From positions 1-64,000 of the forward strand of contig NZ_JAGGKQ010000004.1 of NCBI RefSeq assembly GCF_017873815.1: DNA of 64,000 bases. The letters are read 5' to 3'. Both the position numbers and the translations under genes were made by a program. This document shows positions 1 to 9,133 of the stretch, in pieces; position 1 is the first letter of the stretch; each line of letters starts with the position of its first letter. This DNA is from Halorubrum alkaliphilum (GTDB lineage: Archaea; Halobacteriota; Halobacteria; Halobacteriales; Haloferacaceae). Under the pieces are notes generated by a model. It was given only the letters and a program-made list of their open reading frames with translations. It searched no databases and had not been told where the DNA came from.

Positions 1-110
1 CCGCAGCCCCCGGGCCGGCAGCGTTGTCACCCCCCCCCACACCCCACCCCTCACCACCCCCCCCCGGCCCCCCCCCCCCCCCGGGGGGGGGGGGGGGGGG
101 GGGCCCCCCG
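1..110. repeat. C/G homopolymer tract at the window edge
   Basis: The first 110 bases are almost pure C, then a run of 15 C (68-82), 21 G (83-103) and 6 C (104-109). The tract is self-complementary and would form a very stable hairpin. It lies where the other copies of the neighbouring repeat element carry a G-rich stretch (read on the minus strand), so it may be an expanded or misread version of that stretch. Homopolymers this long are error-prone, so a contig-end artefact is possible. Confidence 0.6.
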
Positions 111-250
111 ACTCCCTCGCGCGCGAGAAACGCGCGCGCCACCGCCTCGTTCAGTTATAAGCAATAGTCGTTGCCGCTCAAGTCTCTTTTAAATACGATC
201 TCGTCGTCACCGATTTGGGAGATTTACTCCCGAAGTCGCTCAGCACACAC
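111..250 (-). repeat. Repeat element copy D, TATA-box end only
   Basis: This is one end of a non-coding repeat found four times in the window, here read on the minus strand. The terminal core TACTCCCG (225-232) is followed inward by TTTAAA (188-193) and TTATAA (155-160), 39 and 33 nt apart, the same distances as in copies B and C. A perfect CG hairpin follows: CGCGCGC (118-124), a 7-nt loop, GCGCGCG (132-138). Copy C has a similar CG hairpin at the equivalent place. The other end of D is lost beyond the window edge. Confidence 0.75.
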
Positions 251-485
251 TACGACGGATCTCGGAGGAGGCGACCATCACACGTCCGGCGGAGTTTTGC
301 GGTTCCGTTTACCGAACTGCCGGCCGGAGCGCCTTCGTTCTCGGACTGTAAGGATCGGATCCCATGGAATACGGGTGCTATGGCGGCGGCTCGTCTACCC
401 TTGACGTTCCGTGTTGGTGGGCTGAAAACGGGTGTAACACTAAAGTGAACCGACGAGAAAGGACCGTCCAACCCGAGCCCATACC
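251..485. other. Intergenic region without a recognised gene
   Basis: Only short overlapping open frames without recognisable features occur here. A TATA-like CACTAAAG around 447-454, about 35 nt before the ATG at 486, is a plausible promoter for the KhtT-like gene. Confidence 0.4.
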
Positions 486-977
486 ATGCCACTCGAAATA
501 CGGGAGCGAGAACTCCCCGGCGTCGGCGTTCGATACGAGGTCGACCTCACCGCGGAAGAGAGCATCGCGACGGTGATCCACAACAGCGGGAGACGCGACT
601 TATATCACCGAACCGACCCCTCTCGCGACTACGAACGTGTCGCGGAGCTCTCGGACTCACAGGCGCGGGCCCTCGGGTTGTTGCTCGTCGGCGCCTACTA
701 CCAGCCGGTGCCGACCCGTGTCGGCGACGTCACGCCGACCGACGAACACACCAAGTGGTACCAGATCGGCGTCGACGCCCCGGCGGCTGGGCAAACGATC
801 GGCGAGATAGATATCGAGTCCCTGAACGGGGCCGCGATCCTCGCCGTCGTCCGGAGCGGCGAGCGGACCGCGAATCCGCCGGACGAGTTCACGCTGGAAG
901 TCGACGACCAGCTCGTCGTCATCGGCGACCAGATCGCACACGGCGAGCTGGGCGAACTCCTCCACGGTCCGGAGTGA
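486..977 (+). CDS. KhtT-like potassium/proton antiporter regulatory subunit (TrkA-C domain)
   Basis: This 163-residue soluble protein has two parts. Residues 1-80 resemble the N-terminal domain of KhtT-type regulators (LPGVGVRYEV, VIHNSGRRDLYHR, LSDSQARALGLLLVGAYY). Residues 85-160 form a TrkA-C/RCK-C ligand-binding domain (IGEIDIESLNGAAILAVVR, LEVDDQLVVIGD). In KhtTU systems the KhtT subunit gates a CPA2 antiporter in response to a nucleotide ligand, and a CPA2 antiporter follows 144 nt downstream on the same strand. That partnership is inferred from order and similarity. The start is the first ATG giving the conserved N-terminus. Confidence 0.85.
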   Translation: MPLEIRERELPGVGVRYEVDLTAEESIATVIHNSGRRDLYHRTDPSRDYERVAELSDSQARALGLLLVGAYYQPVPTRVGDVTPTDEHTKWYQIGVDAPAAGQTIGEIDIESLNGAAILAVVRSGERTANPPDEFTLEVDDQLVVIGDQIAHGELGELLHGPE

Positions 978-1121
978 GCCGTCCGCATCGTGACTTCTCG
1001 GCCACGAACCGACCGCCGAACCGATATACCACCAGAGTCTCTCCCGCGTTGGGGCAATCTCCCAATGTACGAGCTACCACGAGCAACCGAACGACAGTAA
1101 CATGACGGTTTTTGTACAGTA

Positions 1122-2969
1122 ATGGCCGCGGGAAGCGTCACGATCGCGACCGACTTCGCGCTGATCGTCCTGACAGCCGTGGCGTTGGGATATCTGTTCC
1201 GGCTGTCGGGCCAGCCGACCATCGTCGCGTACCTCGTCACTGGGATCGTGTTGGGTCCCGTCTTTCTCGACGTCATCACCGAGGGCGAGCTCGTCGAGCT
1301 CATGGCCGAGCTCGGGTTGGGGTTCCTGCTGTTCCTCCTCGGACTGAAGCTCCGTATCGACGACATCAGGGAGATACTCCGGCCGGTCATCAACATCGCC
1401 CTCTGGCAGACGGTGTTACAGACCGCGCTGGCGTTCGCCGTCGCGTATGCGCTCGGGTTCACCCTCGTTCAGACGACGATCATCGCGCTCGCGACCGTCT
1501 TCGGTGCGACCCCGATCATCGTCAAAGTGCTCGCGGACAAAGACGAACTCACGTCGCTCCCCGGGAAGATCGACGTGGGGGTGTTGATCCTTCAGGACAT
1601 CTACCTGGTCGTCCTCCTCGCGATCCTCGGCGCGGACTCCTTCGAGAACCCGACGACCATCGCGGCCAACATCGCCGAAATATTCGTGTTGATGGCTGGG
1701 ATCGGCGTGTTCTCGTATCTCGCCGCACGTCACGTGCTGCCGGGACTGTTCCGGATGGTCGCCGGCGATCGGGAGGCCTTCTTCATCGTCGGCATCGCGT
1801 GGGCGTTCCTGTTCATTTACGGCTCGATGGCCCTCGATCTCTCCATCGAGGTCGGCGCGTTCCTCGCCGGCTTGAGCCTCGCACAGGTCCAGTACACGAC
1901 CGAGCTCACCGAACGGGTCCGCCCCCTTACGGACCTGTTCATGGTGGTGTTCTTCTCGAGTATCGGCCTCCGGATCGCGGCGGACGACCTCTTCGAGTTC
2001 TGGCAGGAGGCGGTGATCGCCTCGATCGCGTTGATGCTCGGGAACTTCCTCATCATGTTCTATCTCATCAATCGCGAGGACTTCACCCCCGAGACTTCCT
2101 TCCTCGGCAGTATCAACATGGTCCAAGTCAGCGAGTTCTCGCTCGTCGTCGGCGCGCTCGCGGTCCAACAGGAGTTCATCGAGGAACCGATACTGGGCTA
2201 TCTGAGTCTGATGGCGATCATGACAATGAGTGCCTCGACGTATCTCATCAAGTACAACCACCAGCTGTACGACCTGACTCGACCGCTGTGGGCCCGATTC
2301 GAGAGCGACGACAAGCGGGACGTGGAGCTGAAGACGTACCGGGACCACGCGGTCGTCATCGGCGTCGACGACGTGACGGAGCCGGTGCTCCCGGTCCTCC
2401 ACGAGACGGTGGGTGACGTGGTCATCGTCGACCGCAACCCGGAGACGTCGGACCGATTCGACGACACGCCGTACGACGTCATATACGGCGATTTCAAACA
2501 CGGCGAGCTCCGCAAGGAAGCCGGACTCGACCGGGCGTCGGTCGTGTTGTCCTCGTCGGTCCAGTCGGAAATAAACGAGACTGCCATTCGCGAGGCCGAC
2601 GACGACGCGTTGGTCATCGTCGAGTCCGACGGCGTCGACAACGCCGTCGACCTCTACGAAGCGGGCGCACACTACGTGACCATTCCGACGGTCCTCGCCG
2701 GTATCCGGATCCGCGAGTACCTCACATGCTACATACGGGACCGTTCGGCGTTCCGAACGCTCGTGGACGACGACATCGGGTGGCTCCGATCGGCGGCCGC
2801 CGGCCCGTCGTCGGTCGAACCGGGTTCGGATCGGTCCAAACCGGGCGCGGACCGCTTCGATCCGGACGCGGACCGCTTCGATCCGGACGCGGACCGCTTC
2901 GATCCGGACGCGGACCGCTTCGATCCGGACGCAGACCGCTTCGATCCGGACGGTGATACGGATGTCTGA
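1122..2969 (+). CDS. CPA2 cation/proton antiporter with degenerate RCK-type C-terminus
   Basis: The 615-residue membrane protein has an N-terminal CPA2 (Kef/KhtU-type) transporter domain, residues 5-385, with about 12 hydrophobic segments. A cytoplasmic TrkA-N-like domain covers about 400-540. Its expected GxGxxG dinucleotide motif reads VIGVDDVTEPV, so nucleotide binding may be lost; the separate KhtT-like protein upstream could provide regulation instead. The C-terminus ends in five ADRFDPD repeats encoded by a 21-bp minisatellite. The stop overlaps the start of the next antiporter by 8 nt. It probably exports K+ or Na+ in exchange for H+ at the cell membrane; the ion cannot be told from sequence. 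Confidence 0.9.
   Translation: MAAGSVTIATDFALIVLTAVALGYLFRLSGQPTIVAYLVTGIVLGPVFLDVITEGELVELMAELGLGFLLFLLGLKLRIDDIREILRPVINIALWQTVLQTALAFAVAYALGFTLVQTTIIALATVFGATPIIVKVLADKDELTSLPGKIDVGVLILQDIYLVVLLAILGADSFENPTTIAANIAEIFVLMAGIGVFSYLAARHVLPGLFRMVAGDREAFFIVGIAWAFLFIYGSMALDLSIEVGAFLAGLSLAQVQYTTELTERVRPLTDLFMVVFFSSIGLRIAADDLFEFWQEAVIASIALMLGNFLIMFYLINREDFTPETSFLGSINMVQVSEFSLVVGALAVQQEFIEEPILGYLSLMAIMTMSASTYLIKYNHQLYDLTRPLWARFESDDKRDVELKTYRDHAVVIGVDDVTEPVLPVLHETVGDVVIVDRNPETSDRFDDTPYDVIYGDFKHGELRKEAGLDRASVVLSSSVQSEINETAIREADDDALVIVESDGVDNAVDLYEAGAHYVTIPTVLAGIRIREYLTCYIRDRSAFRTLVDDDIGWLRSAAAGPSSVEPGSDRSKPGADRFDPDADRFDPDADRFDPDADRFDPDADRFDPDGDTDV
2847..2951 (+). repeat. 21-bp minisatellite, five copies, coding
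   Basis: Five head-to-tail copies of a 21-bp unit encode ADRFDPD in frame at the antiporter C-terminus. Only the last copy shows a base change (GCAGAC for GCGGAC), which points to recent expansion by slippage. The array ends 10 nt before the ATG of the next gene. Confidence 0.95.
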
Positions 2970-4671
2970 GCTGATCGAGCCGCTGGCGTTCGTCTTCATC
3001 GTCGCCGCGGTCATGTTGCTGATCGCAACCCGAGCACCCGTTCCGGCGGTTCCGCTGTACATCCTCGCGGGACTCGGGATCGGTGCCGGTGGCCTCATCG
3101 ATCCCGGGACCACGCTCGAGCTGGCCCAGCTAGGGATCGCGTTCCTCGTTTTCGCCTTCGGCGTCAACGCCGAGCCGAGCCGGTTCCTCTCGGTCGCCCG
3201 GGACAGCGAGCACGTCGCGGCGGTACAGGTTCTCGCCGTCGGCAGTCTTGGATTCGTGGCGGGCCTGTCGTTCGGCCTCGATCCACTCCCGGCGGTATAC
3301 TTCGCGGTCGCAGCCGCGTTGAGCTCCTCGCTCGTCGGTCGGGAACTCGCGGAAGGAGAGATCCGACGGAACTTGATCCACGGTCGGCTCACCGAGTCGA
3401 TCCACTTCGTTCAGGACTTGTTCGCGGTCGGGATCATCCTCGTTCTCGGAGCGGCGACGTTCTCGCTCGACGCGATCGCACTCCAACTCGGATACGGCGT
3501 GCTACTGTTCGTCGCCGCGATCCTCATCCGGATCTACGTGTTCGATCTTCTCGTCCGGCTCTCCGGTGACTCGGATGAACTGATCATGTTGACCGGGATC
3601 GGTCTCCTGATCGGGTTCCTCGCGATCGCCGAAATCCTCGATCTATCGATCGTCGTCGGCGCGTTCGCGGCCGGGATCTCGATTACACAGGAGTTCGAGC
3701 ACAACCTCGCGCTGCTCTCGGCGCTCGAATCCATCGAGAACTTCTTTACGGCTATCTTCTTCGTCACGCTCGGCAGTCTCGTCGTGGCCCCCTCGGTCGA
3801 AGTGCTCAGCATGGCTGGGGCACTGATGCTCGGGATCGTCGTGGTCAAGCCGCTCGTAACTATCTGGGCGCTGATCTATCAGGGATACGACCCGCGAACG
3901 GCCGCGTTGACGAGCTTCAGTCTCGACCAGATCAGCGAGTTCGCACTCGTCCTCGCGATCAGTGGCCTGTTGGCCGGCACGATCCCACAGACGTTGTTCG
4001 ACGCTATCATCCTCGCGGCGGCGGCGACGATGGTCACGTCGTCCATCACGTACGCCTACGAGAACACGTTCTACCGGGTTCTCGACCGGATCGGTCTGTT
4101 CGGCTCCACACGGCAGCTAACGCGCGAACGGAGTTCGCTGCCCGACGAACCCCTCGATAACCACGTAGTCGTCGTCGGCTACGGAAAGCTCGGCAGCAGC
4201 GTCGTTTCCGTCTGTCGTGAACTCGGCAAGCCGGTCATCGTCGTCGAAAACGACCCCGACCGGTTCGAGCTCGCCCGGGAGTTCCACGAGACTTGTGTCT
4301 TCGGCGACGCGATGAACGACGACGTCCAAGCGCTCCTCGGGATCGACCGGGCGGAGCTGATCGTCTCGACGGCCCCGGACCGTTCGCTTTCGGAGGAGAT
4401 CCTCTCGCTTTCGACCAACGCTGACGTGATCCTCCGTGCGGATGACACCGAGGTCGCGGTCGAACTCGTCGATGACGGGGCGACCTACGTGAACGTCACC
4501 GACTTCCTTGCGAGCGAGCAGTTCGGACACACGCTTTCGCGGCTTCTCACTGCGGACTCGTCCCCGGAATCGCTACGTCAGGAGAACTACCGACTGCTCC
4601 GCGAGCGCGTCTCCGACTCCGGGATCGTTGGGCAGATCGGACCGGAGGAGCTGGGCCCCAATAGGAGATGA
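2962..4671 (+). CDS. CPA2 cation/proton antiporter with TrkA-N (RCK) domain
   Basis: This second antiporter has 569 residues from the ATG at 2962; a GTG at 2953 is in frame, but the ATG gives the usual short N-terminus MSELIEPLAF. Residues 1-375 are the CPA2 membrane domain. Residues about 395-510 are a TrkA-N domain with an intact motif (VVVVGYGKLGSS) and the acidic residue after the second strand (VVENDPD) expected for NAD(H) binding. It overlaps the preceding antiporter by 8 nt, so the two are surely cotranscribed. Its RCK domain, unlike its neighbour's, looks functional, so the pair may be regulated differently. Confidence 0.9.
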   Translation: MSELIEPLAFVFIVAAVMLLIATRAPVPAVPLYILAGLGIGAGGLIDPGTTLELAQLGIAFLVFAFGVNAEPSRFLSVARDSEHVAAVQVLAVGSLGFVAGLSFGLDPLPAVYFAVAAALSSSLVGRELAEGEIRRNLIHGRLTESIHFVQDLFAVGIILVLGAATFSLDAIALQLGYGVLLFVAAILIRIYVFDLLVRLSGDSDELIMLTGIGLLIGFLAIAEILDLSIVVGAFAAGISITQEFEHNLALLSALESIENFFTAIFFVTLGSLVVAPSVEVLSMAGALMLGIVVVKPLVTIWALIYQGYDPRTAALTSFSLDQISEFALVLAISGLLAGTIPQTLFDAIILAAAATMVTSSITYAYENTFYRVLDRIGLFGSTRQLTRERSSLPDEPLDNHVVVVGYGKLGSSVVSVCRELGKPVIVVENDPDRFELAREFHETCVFGDAMNDDVQALLGIDRAELIVSTAPDRSLSEEILSLSTNADVILRADDTEVAVELVDDGATYVNVTDFLASEQFGHTLSRLLTADSSPESLRQENYRLLRERVSDSGIVGQIGPEELGPNRR

Positions 4672-5041
4672 CGTTCCCCCTGCGTGGACGTGTGGAACCC
4701 TCCAGAGGGCGGATCCGGATTATCCCGAGCGTTCGGGTCGGAGATAGCGAACAGCTCCGGATTGGCCTGTTTCGAAATGGCCCGTTCAGAGGATCGTTTT
4801 CCGTCGAGATAGAGGTAGTGTAACGCGGTCCCGACAGGGAACTATGTCCGAGCGAGATAACGTGCGTACGACTGTTGGCCTCGAAGACCTCGGAGACACG
4901 CGTAGGGTACGATCAAACGCCAAGGAGTCGAGAAAACCCGACGCTGGTGCTCAGCGTCAATTAGTCTCGTTAGCGGCTGAGTGTTTTCAATAAAACAGCG
5001 TAAGAACAGCTAGAACGCCCGTTTGCGTTCTAGAACTGCTC
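4672..5041. other. Intergenic region between convergent units
   Basis: This gap separates the antiporter operon (plus) from the end of the ribosomal operon (minus). The minus-strand terminator hairpin lies at its right end. A 49-codon open frame at 4844-4993 (plus) begins MSERDNVRTTVGLEDLG, but shows no domain and no clear promoter, so it is not called as a gene. Confidence 0.4.
4983..5033 (-). terminator. Putative terminator of the ribosomal operon
   Basis: A perfect 9-bp stem (CTAGAACGC 5010-5018 and GCGTTCTAG 5025-5033) with a 6-nt loop lies 9 nt after the secY stop. On the minus strand it is followed by a T-rich stretch ending in GTTTTATTG. Confidence 0.55.
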
Positions 5042-6517
5042 TCACTCGTTGCCGAACATCTGGCGCATCATCGGATGCATCTCCATGAGCTGCTCTTCGG
5101 CGATCTCCTCGTACAGCTTGTACGTGATGGAGACTGCCAGCAGCAGTCCGGTCCCGGAGACCTGACCGATGGTACCGAGCAGGTTCGCCATGACGGCGAG
5201 GAGTCCGACGAGGGCTCCACCGATAACGGTCACCTGCGGGATGTAACGTTCCATGACCTTCTCGACGACCTGCGGGTTCCGTCGGAACCCGGGGATCTGC
5301 ATCCCGGAGTTCTGGATCTGTTTCGCCGTCGCCTCCGGGCCCATTCCGGTCGTTTCGACCCAGAAAATGGCGAATATCGCGCCGCCGATGATCATGAAGG
5401 TTAGATCGATGATGATCCGTGTCGCGATCATCCACGGCTCGACGGTCGCCGGAATCTCGCCGAGGAACCACATCCACTCGTCACGTCGCTGAATGGGGTT
5501 CAAGTAGTAGAACAACCCGGAGATCGGCTCTCCTTGGTCCCCGTACACGCCGAGCGACTCCGGCATCCCCGCCCACTGCGAGGAAAGTATCTGCCCGAGG
5601 AACTGGATGTTTGCCTGTAGCGCACGAACGAGGATCATCGGAAGGACGGACGCATAGATGAGTTTCACCGGGAATCGTCCACGGGCACCCTTCACGCGGG
5701 CATGTGACAGCGGGATCTCGACGCGGACGGACTCCGCGTACACGACGATCCCGAAAATGAACACCGTCGTGAACAGCGCGAGGACGTTACCCGGATCGAA
5801 CAGCAGGTTCTGGAGCCCTTCGGCCGAGAACGGCGAGCCGAGGGCAATGTCCCCGATGATGATCCCGTACCAACTGGCGAAGAAGCCGGACGTGCCGAGC
5901 GCCGAGAAGCTGAAGAAGCCACCGACGATCTGCTGGCTCACGGCGGCGATAATGAACAGTCCGACGCCGGAGCCAACTCCCCACTTGCTCACGATCTCGT
6001 CCATGAACAGGATGAGGACGCCACCGATGAACACCTGCGTGAATATCAGTAGCTCGACACCGAAGGTACCGATGCCGAGGGCGGCTCCCACGTCCGGATT
6101 GGCGGGAAGGAACTCGCCGGTAAACACCATCGGCGCTGCCGTCAGCGCCGTAACGATGATCACGAGGAGCTTCTGGAGCCCCTGATACAGCACTTGGTCG
6201 CGCGGGTCGTTCGTGTCGAGCCCGAGGAGGTTCGCCCCGCCCAAAAGCTGGAGGACGATCGACGCCGTGACGATCGGACCGATTCCGACCTGTAGCAGCG
6301 AGCCGTGCTCTCCCGCCAACACCGACCGAAACTGTCCGAAGAAGTCGGTCCCCTGTCCGGCAACGAGCCCGAAGGGGTTGATGTTGGTCAAGAAGAAGTA
6401 GACGATCAGGATCCCGGCCGTCCACGCCAGCTTCCGCTTGAACGGAACGTGACCCGCGGGACGATTCACCACGGGCATTCGCGTGAGTACCGGCTCGGCG
6501 ACCTCCTTCCAGCTCAT
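5042..6517 (-). CDS. secY: Preprotein translocase subunit SecY
   Basis: SecY is the channel subunit of the Sec translocon in the cell membrane. The 491-residue protein has the expected ten or so hydrophobic segments, the amphipathic N-terminus (MSWKEVAEPVLTRMPVVNRP) and the conserved cytoplasmic loops (GFRRNPQVVEKVMERYIPQV near the C-terminus). It is the last gene of the ribosomal operon, 2 nt after the L15 stop, as in other archaea. The ATG at 6517 matches the family start. Confidence 0.97.
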   Translation of the reverse strand: MSWKEVAEPVLTRMPVVNRPAGHVPFKRKLAWTAGILIVYFFLTNINPFGLVAGQGTDFFGQFRSVLAGEHGSLLQVGIGPIVTASIVLQLLGGANLLGLDTNDPRDQVLYQGLQKLLVIIVTALTAAPMVFTGEFLPANPDVGAALGIGTFGVELLIFTQVFIGGVLILFMDEIVSKWGVGSGVGLFIIAAVSQQIVGGFFSFSALGTSGFFASWYGIIIGDIALGSPFSAEGLQNLLFDPGNVLALFTTVFIFGIVVYAESVRVEIPLSHARVKGARGRFPVKLIYASVLPMILVRALQANIQFLGQILSSQWAGMPESLGVYGDQGEPISGLFYYLNPIQRRDEWMWFLGEIPATVEPWMIATRIIIDLTFMIIGGAIFAIFWVETTGMGPEATAKQIQNSGMQIPGFRRNPQVVEKVMERYIPQVTVIGGALVGLLAVMANLLGTIGQVSGTGLLLAVSITYKLYEEIAEEQLMEMHPMMRQMFGNE

Positions 6518-6519
6518 AT

Positions 6520-7014
6520 TTACGCCTCGTTATTATCGTCGTCTGAAGTGTTTTCCGGTTCGCCGTCCGCGACTTCGGCACGTTCGGAGAGCGTCGCTTC
6601 GCCTCCGGCGGACTCGATACCTTCGACGGCACCGGCAGTGAACGCGTCGGCCGTAACGCGGAGTTCGTTCCGGACCTGTCCGCCGCCGAGCACCTTCACC
6701 ACGTCAGCCTCGTGACCGTCATCGACGACGTCGCGCGCGTCGACGACGTACGCGTCCCCGTCCTCCTCGGCGAGGCCTTCCGCGACGTATAGCGCCGCGT
6801 CCTCGTCGAGCTTCTGGGCTTTGACCTCCAGGACGTCCGTTTGGGCGTCCGGGGGTCGCTTGAATCCGTGTTTGCCGAGCGGTCCGTAGTTGTGGAACTC
6901 GTGTTTCGCGCGTCCCGCGGCACCGCGGCCGCCGCGATGACCGGCACCGCGCCGGTTTTTGTGCGTGCCGCCGCCGTGCGTCCGGGAACCGCGCTGTCGA
7001 CGTTTCTTGCTCAT
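6520..7014 (-). CDS. rpl15: 50S ribosomal protein L15
   Basis: The protein has 164 residues when started at the ATG at 7014, which gives the Lys/Arg/Gly-rich N-terminus typical of L15 (MSKKRRQRGSRTHGGGTHK). That tail threads into 23S rRNA. The acidic C-terminus is a halophilic extension. The start overlaps the L30 stop by 4 nt, indicating translational coupling; longer in-frame starts upstream lie inside L30 and are rejected. Confidence 0.97.
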   Translation of the reverse strand: MSKKRRQRGSRTHGGGTHKNRRGAGHRGGRGAAGRAKHEFHNYGPLGKHGFKRPPDAQTDVLEVKAQKLDEDAALYVAEGLAEEDGDAYVVDARDVVDDGHEADVVKVLGGGQVRNELRVTADAFTAGAVEGIESAGGEATLSERAEVADGEPENTSDDDNNEA

Positions 7015-7475
7015 CGCATTGCCTCCAGGAGTGCGTCCATCTCCTCGGTCGTGTGACGGCCGAGTTCGCCGCCCTCGACGACCGGGTGCTTGACGCCGTC
7101 GTGTCCGCCGCGAGGGGCGTGGAGACGGAGCGTCGGGGAGATCCCCTGCTCGCGCAGGGTCGTCTCCTCCTCGACGACTGCCGCTGCCAGCGCCTCGGCG
7201 TTCTCGTAATCGGTGTTGTCCGCGATCCACTCGTCGTCAACGTCGGCGTCGCCCTCCAGGGGCTCGCCGCGCCGTGCGATCGTGGCCGCGACGGCCTCGA
7301 CGCTCGGTTCGCCGAACGCGACGAGGTCGTTCACCTTCGTGATCATGCCGCGGTAGGAGTCGGTCTCGGGAACGAACGTCGCGTGGTTGACGCGCCCGAT
7401 GTTCAGCATATCGAGCGTGTCGACGACGCCCTCGTTCACGTTGACCTCACCGCGGAGTTGAACTATCGCTTGCAT
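7011..7475 (-). CDS. rpl30: 50S ribosomal protein L30
   Basis: The 154-residue archaeal/eukaryotic long form of L30 begins [20 protein letters not shown]; the core LNIGRVNHATFVPETDSYRGM continues at residues 25-45. The start overlaps the S5 stop by 1 nt and the stop overlaps L15 by 4 nt. The C-terminal PRGGHDGVK stretch is conserved in archaeal L30. Confidence 0.96.
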   Translation of the reverse strand: MQAIVQLRGEVNVNEGVVDTLDMLNIGRVNHATFVPETDSYRGMITKVNDLVAFGEPSVEAVAATIARRGEPLEGDADVDDEWIADNTDYENAEALAAAVVEEETTLREQGISPTLRLHAPRGGHDGVKHPVVEGGELGRHTTEEMDALLEAMR

Positions 7476-8122
7476 CACTCTCTCACCTCGTCGTAGTGGA
7501 CCTGACGGGCGTGCTCCGGCGTGCGGGACTGCGCCGCGTTCTCTAAGGCGTTGAACGTCGCTTTCGCGAGGTTCACCGTCGTGCGCGTGTTGCCGTCGGA
7601 GTTCGTCCACGCGTCCTCCACGCCGGCGAGTTCGAGGATGTTCTTGACCGTCTCGGCGGCCGCCAGCCCGAGCCCCTGCGGGGCGGGCTTGATTTCGACC
7701 GTGACGGAGCCGGCCTTGCCGTTGGCGGTTCGCGTCAGCGAGTTCGTGCCGCCGGGCTGGTCCTCCCAAGATCCGGAGCCGCGATCGACTCTGATGACGT
7801 TCAGCTTCGCGACGTCGATCGCCTTCTGGATCGCGCCGCCGACCTGATCGTCACGCGCCTGCGCGTAACCGAGGTAGCCGTCGCGGTTCCCCACGGCGAC
7901 CACACAGCGGAACTTCACGCGGCGACCGGAGTCGGTCATACGCTGGACCATGTTGATGTCCAGTACCTCGTCTTCGAGCCCCGGAAGGAGCTGGTCGACG
8001 ATCTCGGCCTCCTTCAGCGGGAGCCCGGAGTCGAGGGCCTGTTCCATGGACGTGATATCGCCGTCCTGTACCTTGCGGCCGAGCCGCGTCCGCGGTTCCC
8101 AGCCGTCGTTGTGTCTACTCAT
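7475..8122 (-). CDS. rps5: 30S ribosomal protein S5
   Basis: This 215-residue protein carries the S5 double-stranded RNA-binding domain (residues 40-110, [20 protein letters not shown]) and the C-terminal S5 fold ([20 protein letters not shown]). S5 shapes the decoding and mRNA-entry region of the small subunit. The ATG at 8122 overlaps the L18 stop by 8 nt; the much longer upstream frame is antisense-like and lies within L18. Confidence 0.97.
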   Translation of the reverse strand: MSRHNDGWEPRTRLGRKVQDGDITSMEQALDSGLPLKEAEIVDQLLPGLEDEVLDINMVQRMTDSGRRVKFRCVVAVGNRDGYLGYAQARDDQVGGAIQKAIDVAKLNVIRVDRGSGSWEDQPGGTNSLTRTANGKAGSVTVEIKPAPQGLGLAAAETVKNILELAGVEDAWTNSDGNTRTTVNLAKATFNALENAAQSRTPEHARQVHYDEVRE

Positions 8123-8672
8123 GGTTCTCCTGTAGCTCTTCGAGCACGTCGTCGAAGTGCTCGGGTAACTCGCTGGCGTCGAACTCCCCGCTGTACAACG
8201 GCTCGTCGAGCTGCTCGGCGTACGCGGCGATGTGCTCGCCTCGCGTGCGCGACCAGTCGGCCAGCACGTCGTCGTTGTGGGGGATCTCGAGGCCCGCGTC
8301 GATCGCTCCTTCCTGTACTGCGAACGTCTTGTTGCCGGGCGTCGCCGTGTTGAGACCGATGTCGAGCACGGCCTCGTCGAGGCCGGCATCGACCGCGCGA
8401 GCACCCGCGAGGTACCCCGTGAGATACGCGCTGGGGAGATTGCCCGTGGGGGCGTCCCAGCCGTACTCCGCGAGGTCCTCACTCGAGGCGGTCGCGTGTG
8501 TCTCGTCGCCGTCGGATCCGGGGGTAACCAGCTGCGCCCTGACGTGAGCGTTGCTCACCCGAGCGACCAGGCGAGGCTTGCCCGATTTCAGCAGGCGCAA
8601 CCTCTGGTGGTAATCCGTCCGGACCTCTCGGCGGCGCCGCATCGGCACCTTGTATCGTGGTCCTGTCGCCAT
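8115..8672 (-). CDS. rpl18: 50S ribosomal protein L18
   Basis: The 185-residue archaeal L18 binds 5S rRNA in the central protuberance. The N-terminus [20 protein letters not shown] and the [15 protein letters not shown] block match the L18p/L5e family. It shares 1 nt with the L19e stop and 8 nt with S5. Confidence 0.97.
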   Translation of the reverse strand: MATGPRYKVPMRRRREVRTDYHQRLRLLKSGKPRLVARVSNAHVRAQLVTPGSDGDETHATASSEDLAEYGWDAPTGNLPSAYLTGYLAGARAVDAGLDEAVLDIGLNTATPGNKTFAVQEGAIDAGLEIPHNDDVLADWSRTRGEHIAAYAEQLDEPLYSGEFDASELPEHFDDVLEELQENHE

Positions 8673-9133
8673 TAGTTCGTCACCTCGTAACCGAACTGCG
8701 TCCGGATGTACGCCTCCAGTCGGGCGACGTCCTCGAACTCGCCACCGCTCGCTTTGTTATAGAGCGTGCGGTATTCGCTGGCGTCGAGCACGTTCTCCTC
8801 GTCACGGAGTTCCTTCAGGCGGGCGCGCTGTGCGCGGATCCGTGCCTTCCAGTCGTCCTTGGTGTTCTGTCGGGCGCCGGCTTTCCCCTTCCGGGTCCCG
8901 GCACCGCTCTTGTGACCGTACGAACGCTTCTCGGCGCGCTCACGGGCCCGACCGCGGGAGTTCGTCTTCGCGTCCTTCGCGCGGATCGTTCCCTGATCGA
9001 TGAGTTCGCGAACGTCCTCGCGGGTGATCGCGTCCTCAATCTCCTCCTGTGCCTCGGGGTCGAGCCAAACGCGGCCCTTGCCGACGTCCAGTTCGTCCGC
9101 CGCGAGTCGCTTCTGTGCTTTTAGGTCACTCAT
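8672..9133 (-). CDS. rpl19e: 50S ribosomal protein L19e
   Basis: L19e occurs in archaea and eukaryotes but not bacteria. The 153-residue protein shows the family signature at its start ([20 protein letters not shown]) and the basic block [20 protein letters not shown] in the middle. It overlaps L32e by 8 nt and L18 by 1 nt. Confidence 0.97.
   Translation of the reverse strand: MSDLKAQKRLAADELDVGKGRVWLDPEAQEEIEDAITREDVRELIDQGTIRAKDAKTNSRGRARERAEKRSYGHKSGAGTRKGKAGARQNTKDDWKARIRAQRARLKELRDEENVLDASEYRTLYNKASGGEFEDVARLEAYIRTQFGYEVTN

Noticed and set aside
171-581. Several overlapping 60-80 codon frames between element D and the KhtT-like gene
   Set aside because: They overlap each other on both strands, show no recognisable motif, and partly lie in the repeat element.
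1112-2416. A 434-codon frame on the plus strand overlapping the first antiporter
   Set aside because: It has very high Arg and Pro content and no motif; it is a frame shadow.
1416-3392. A 658-codon open frame on the minus strand opposite the antiporters
   Set aside because: Long antisense frames are expected in GC-rich DNA. It runs antisense to two well-supported antiporter genes and is rich in Arg, unlike halophilic proteins.
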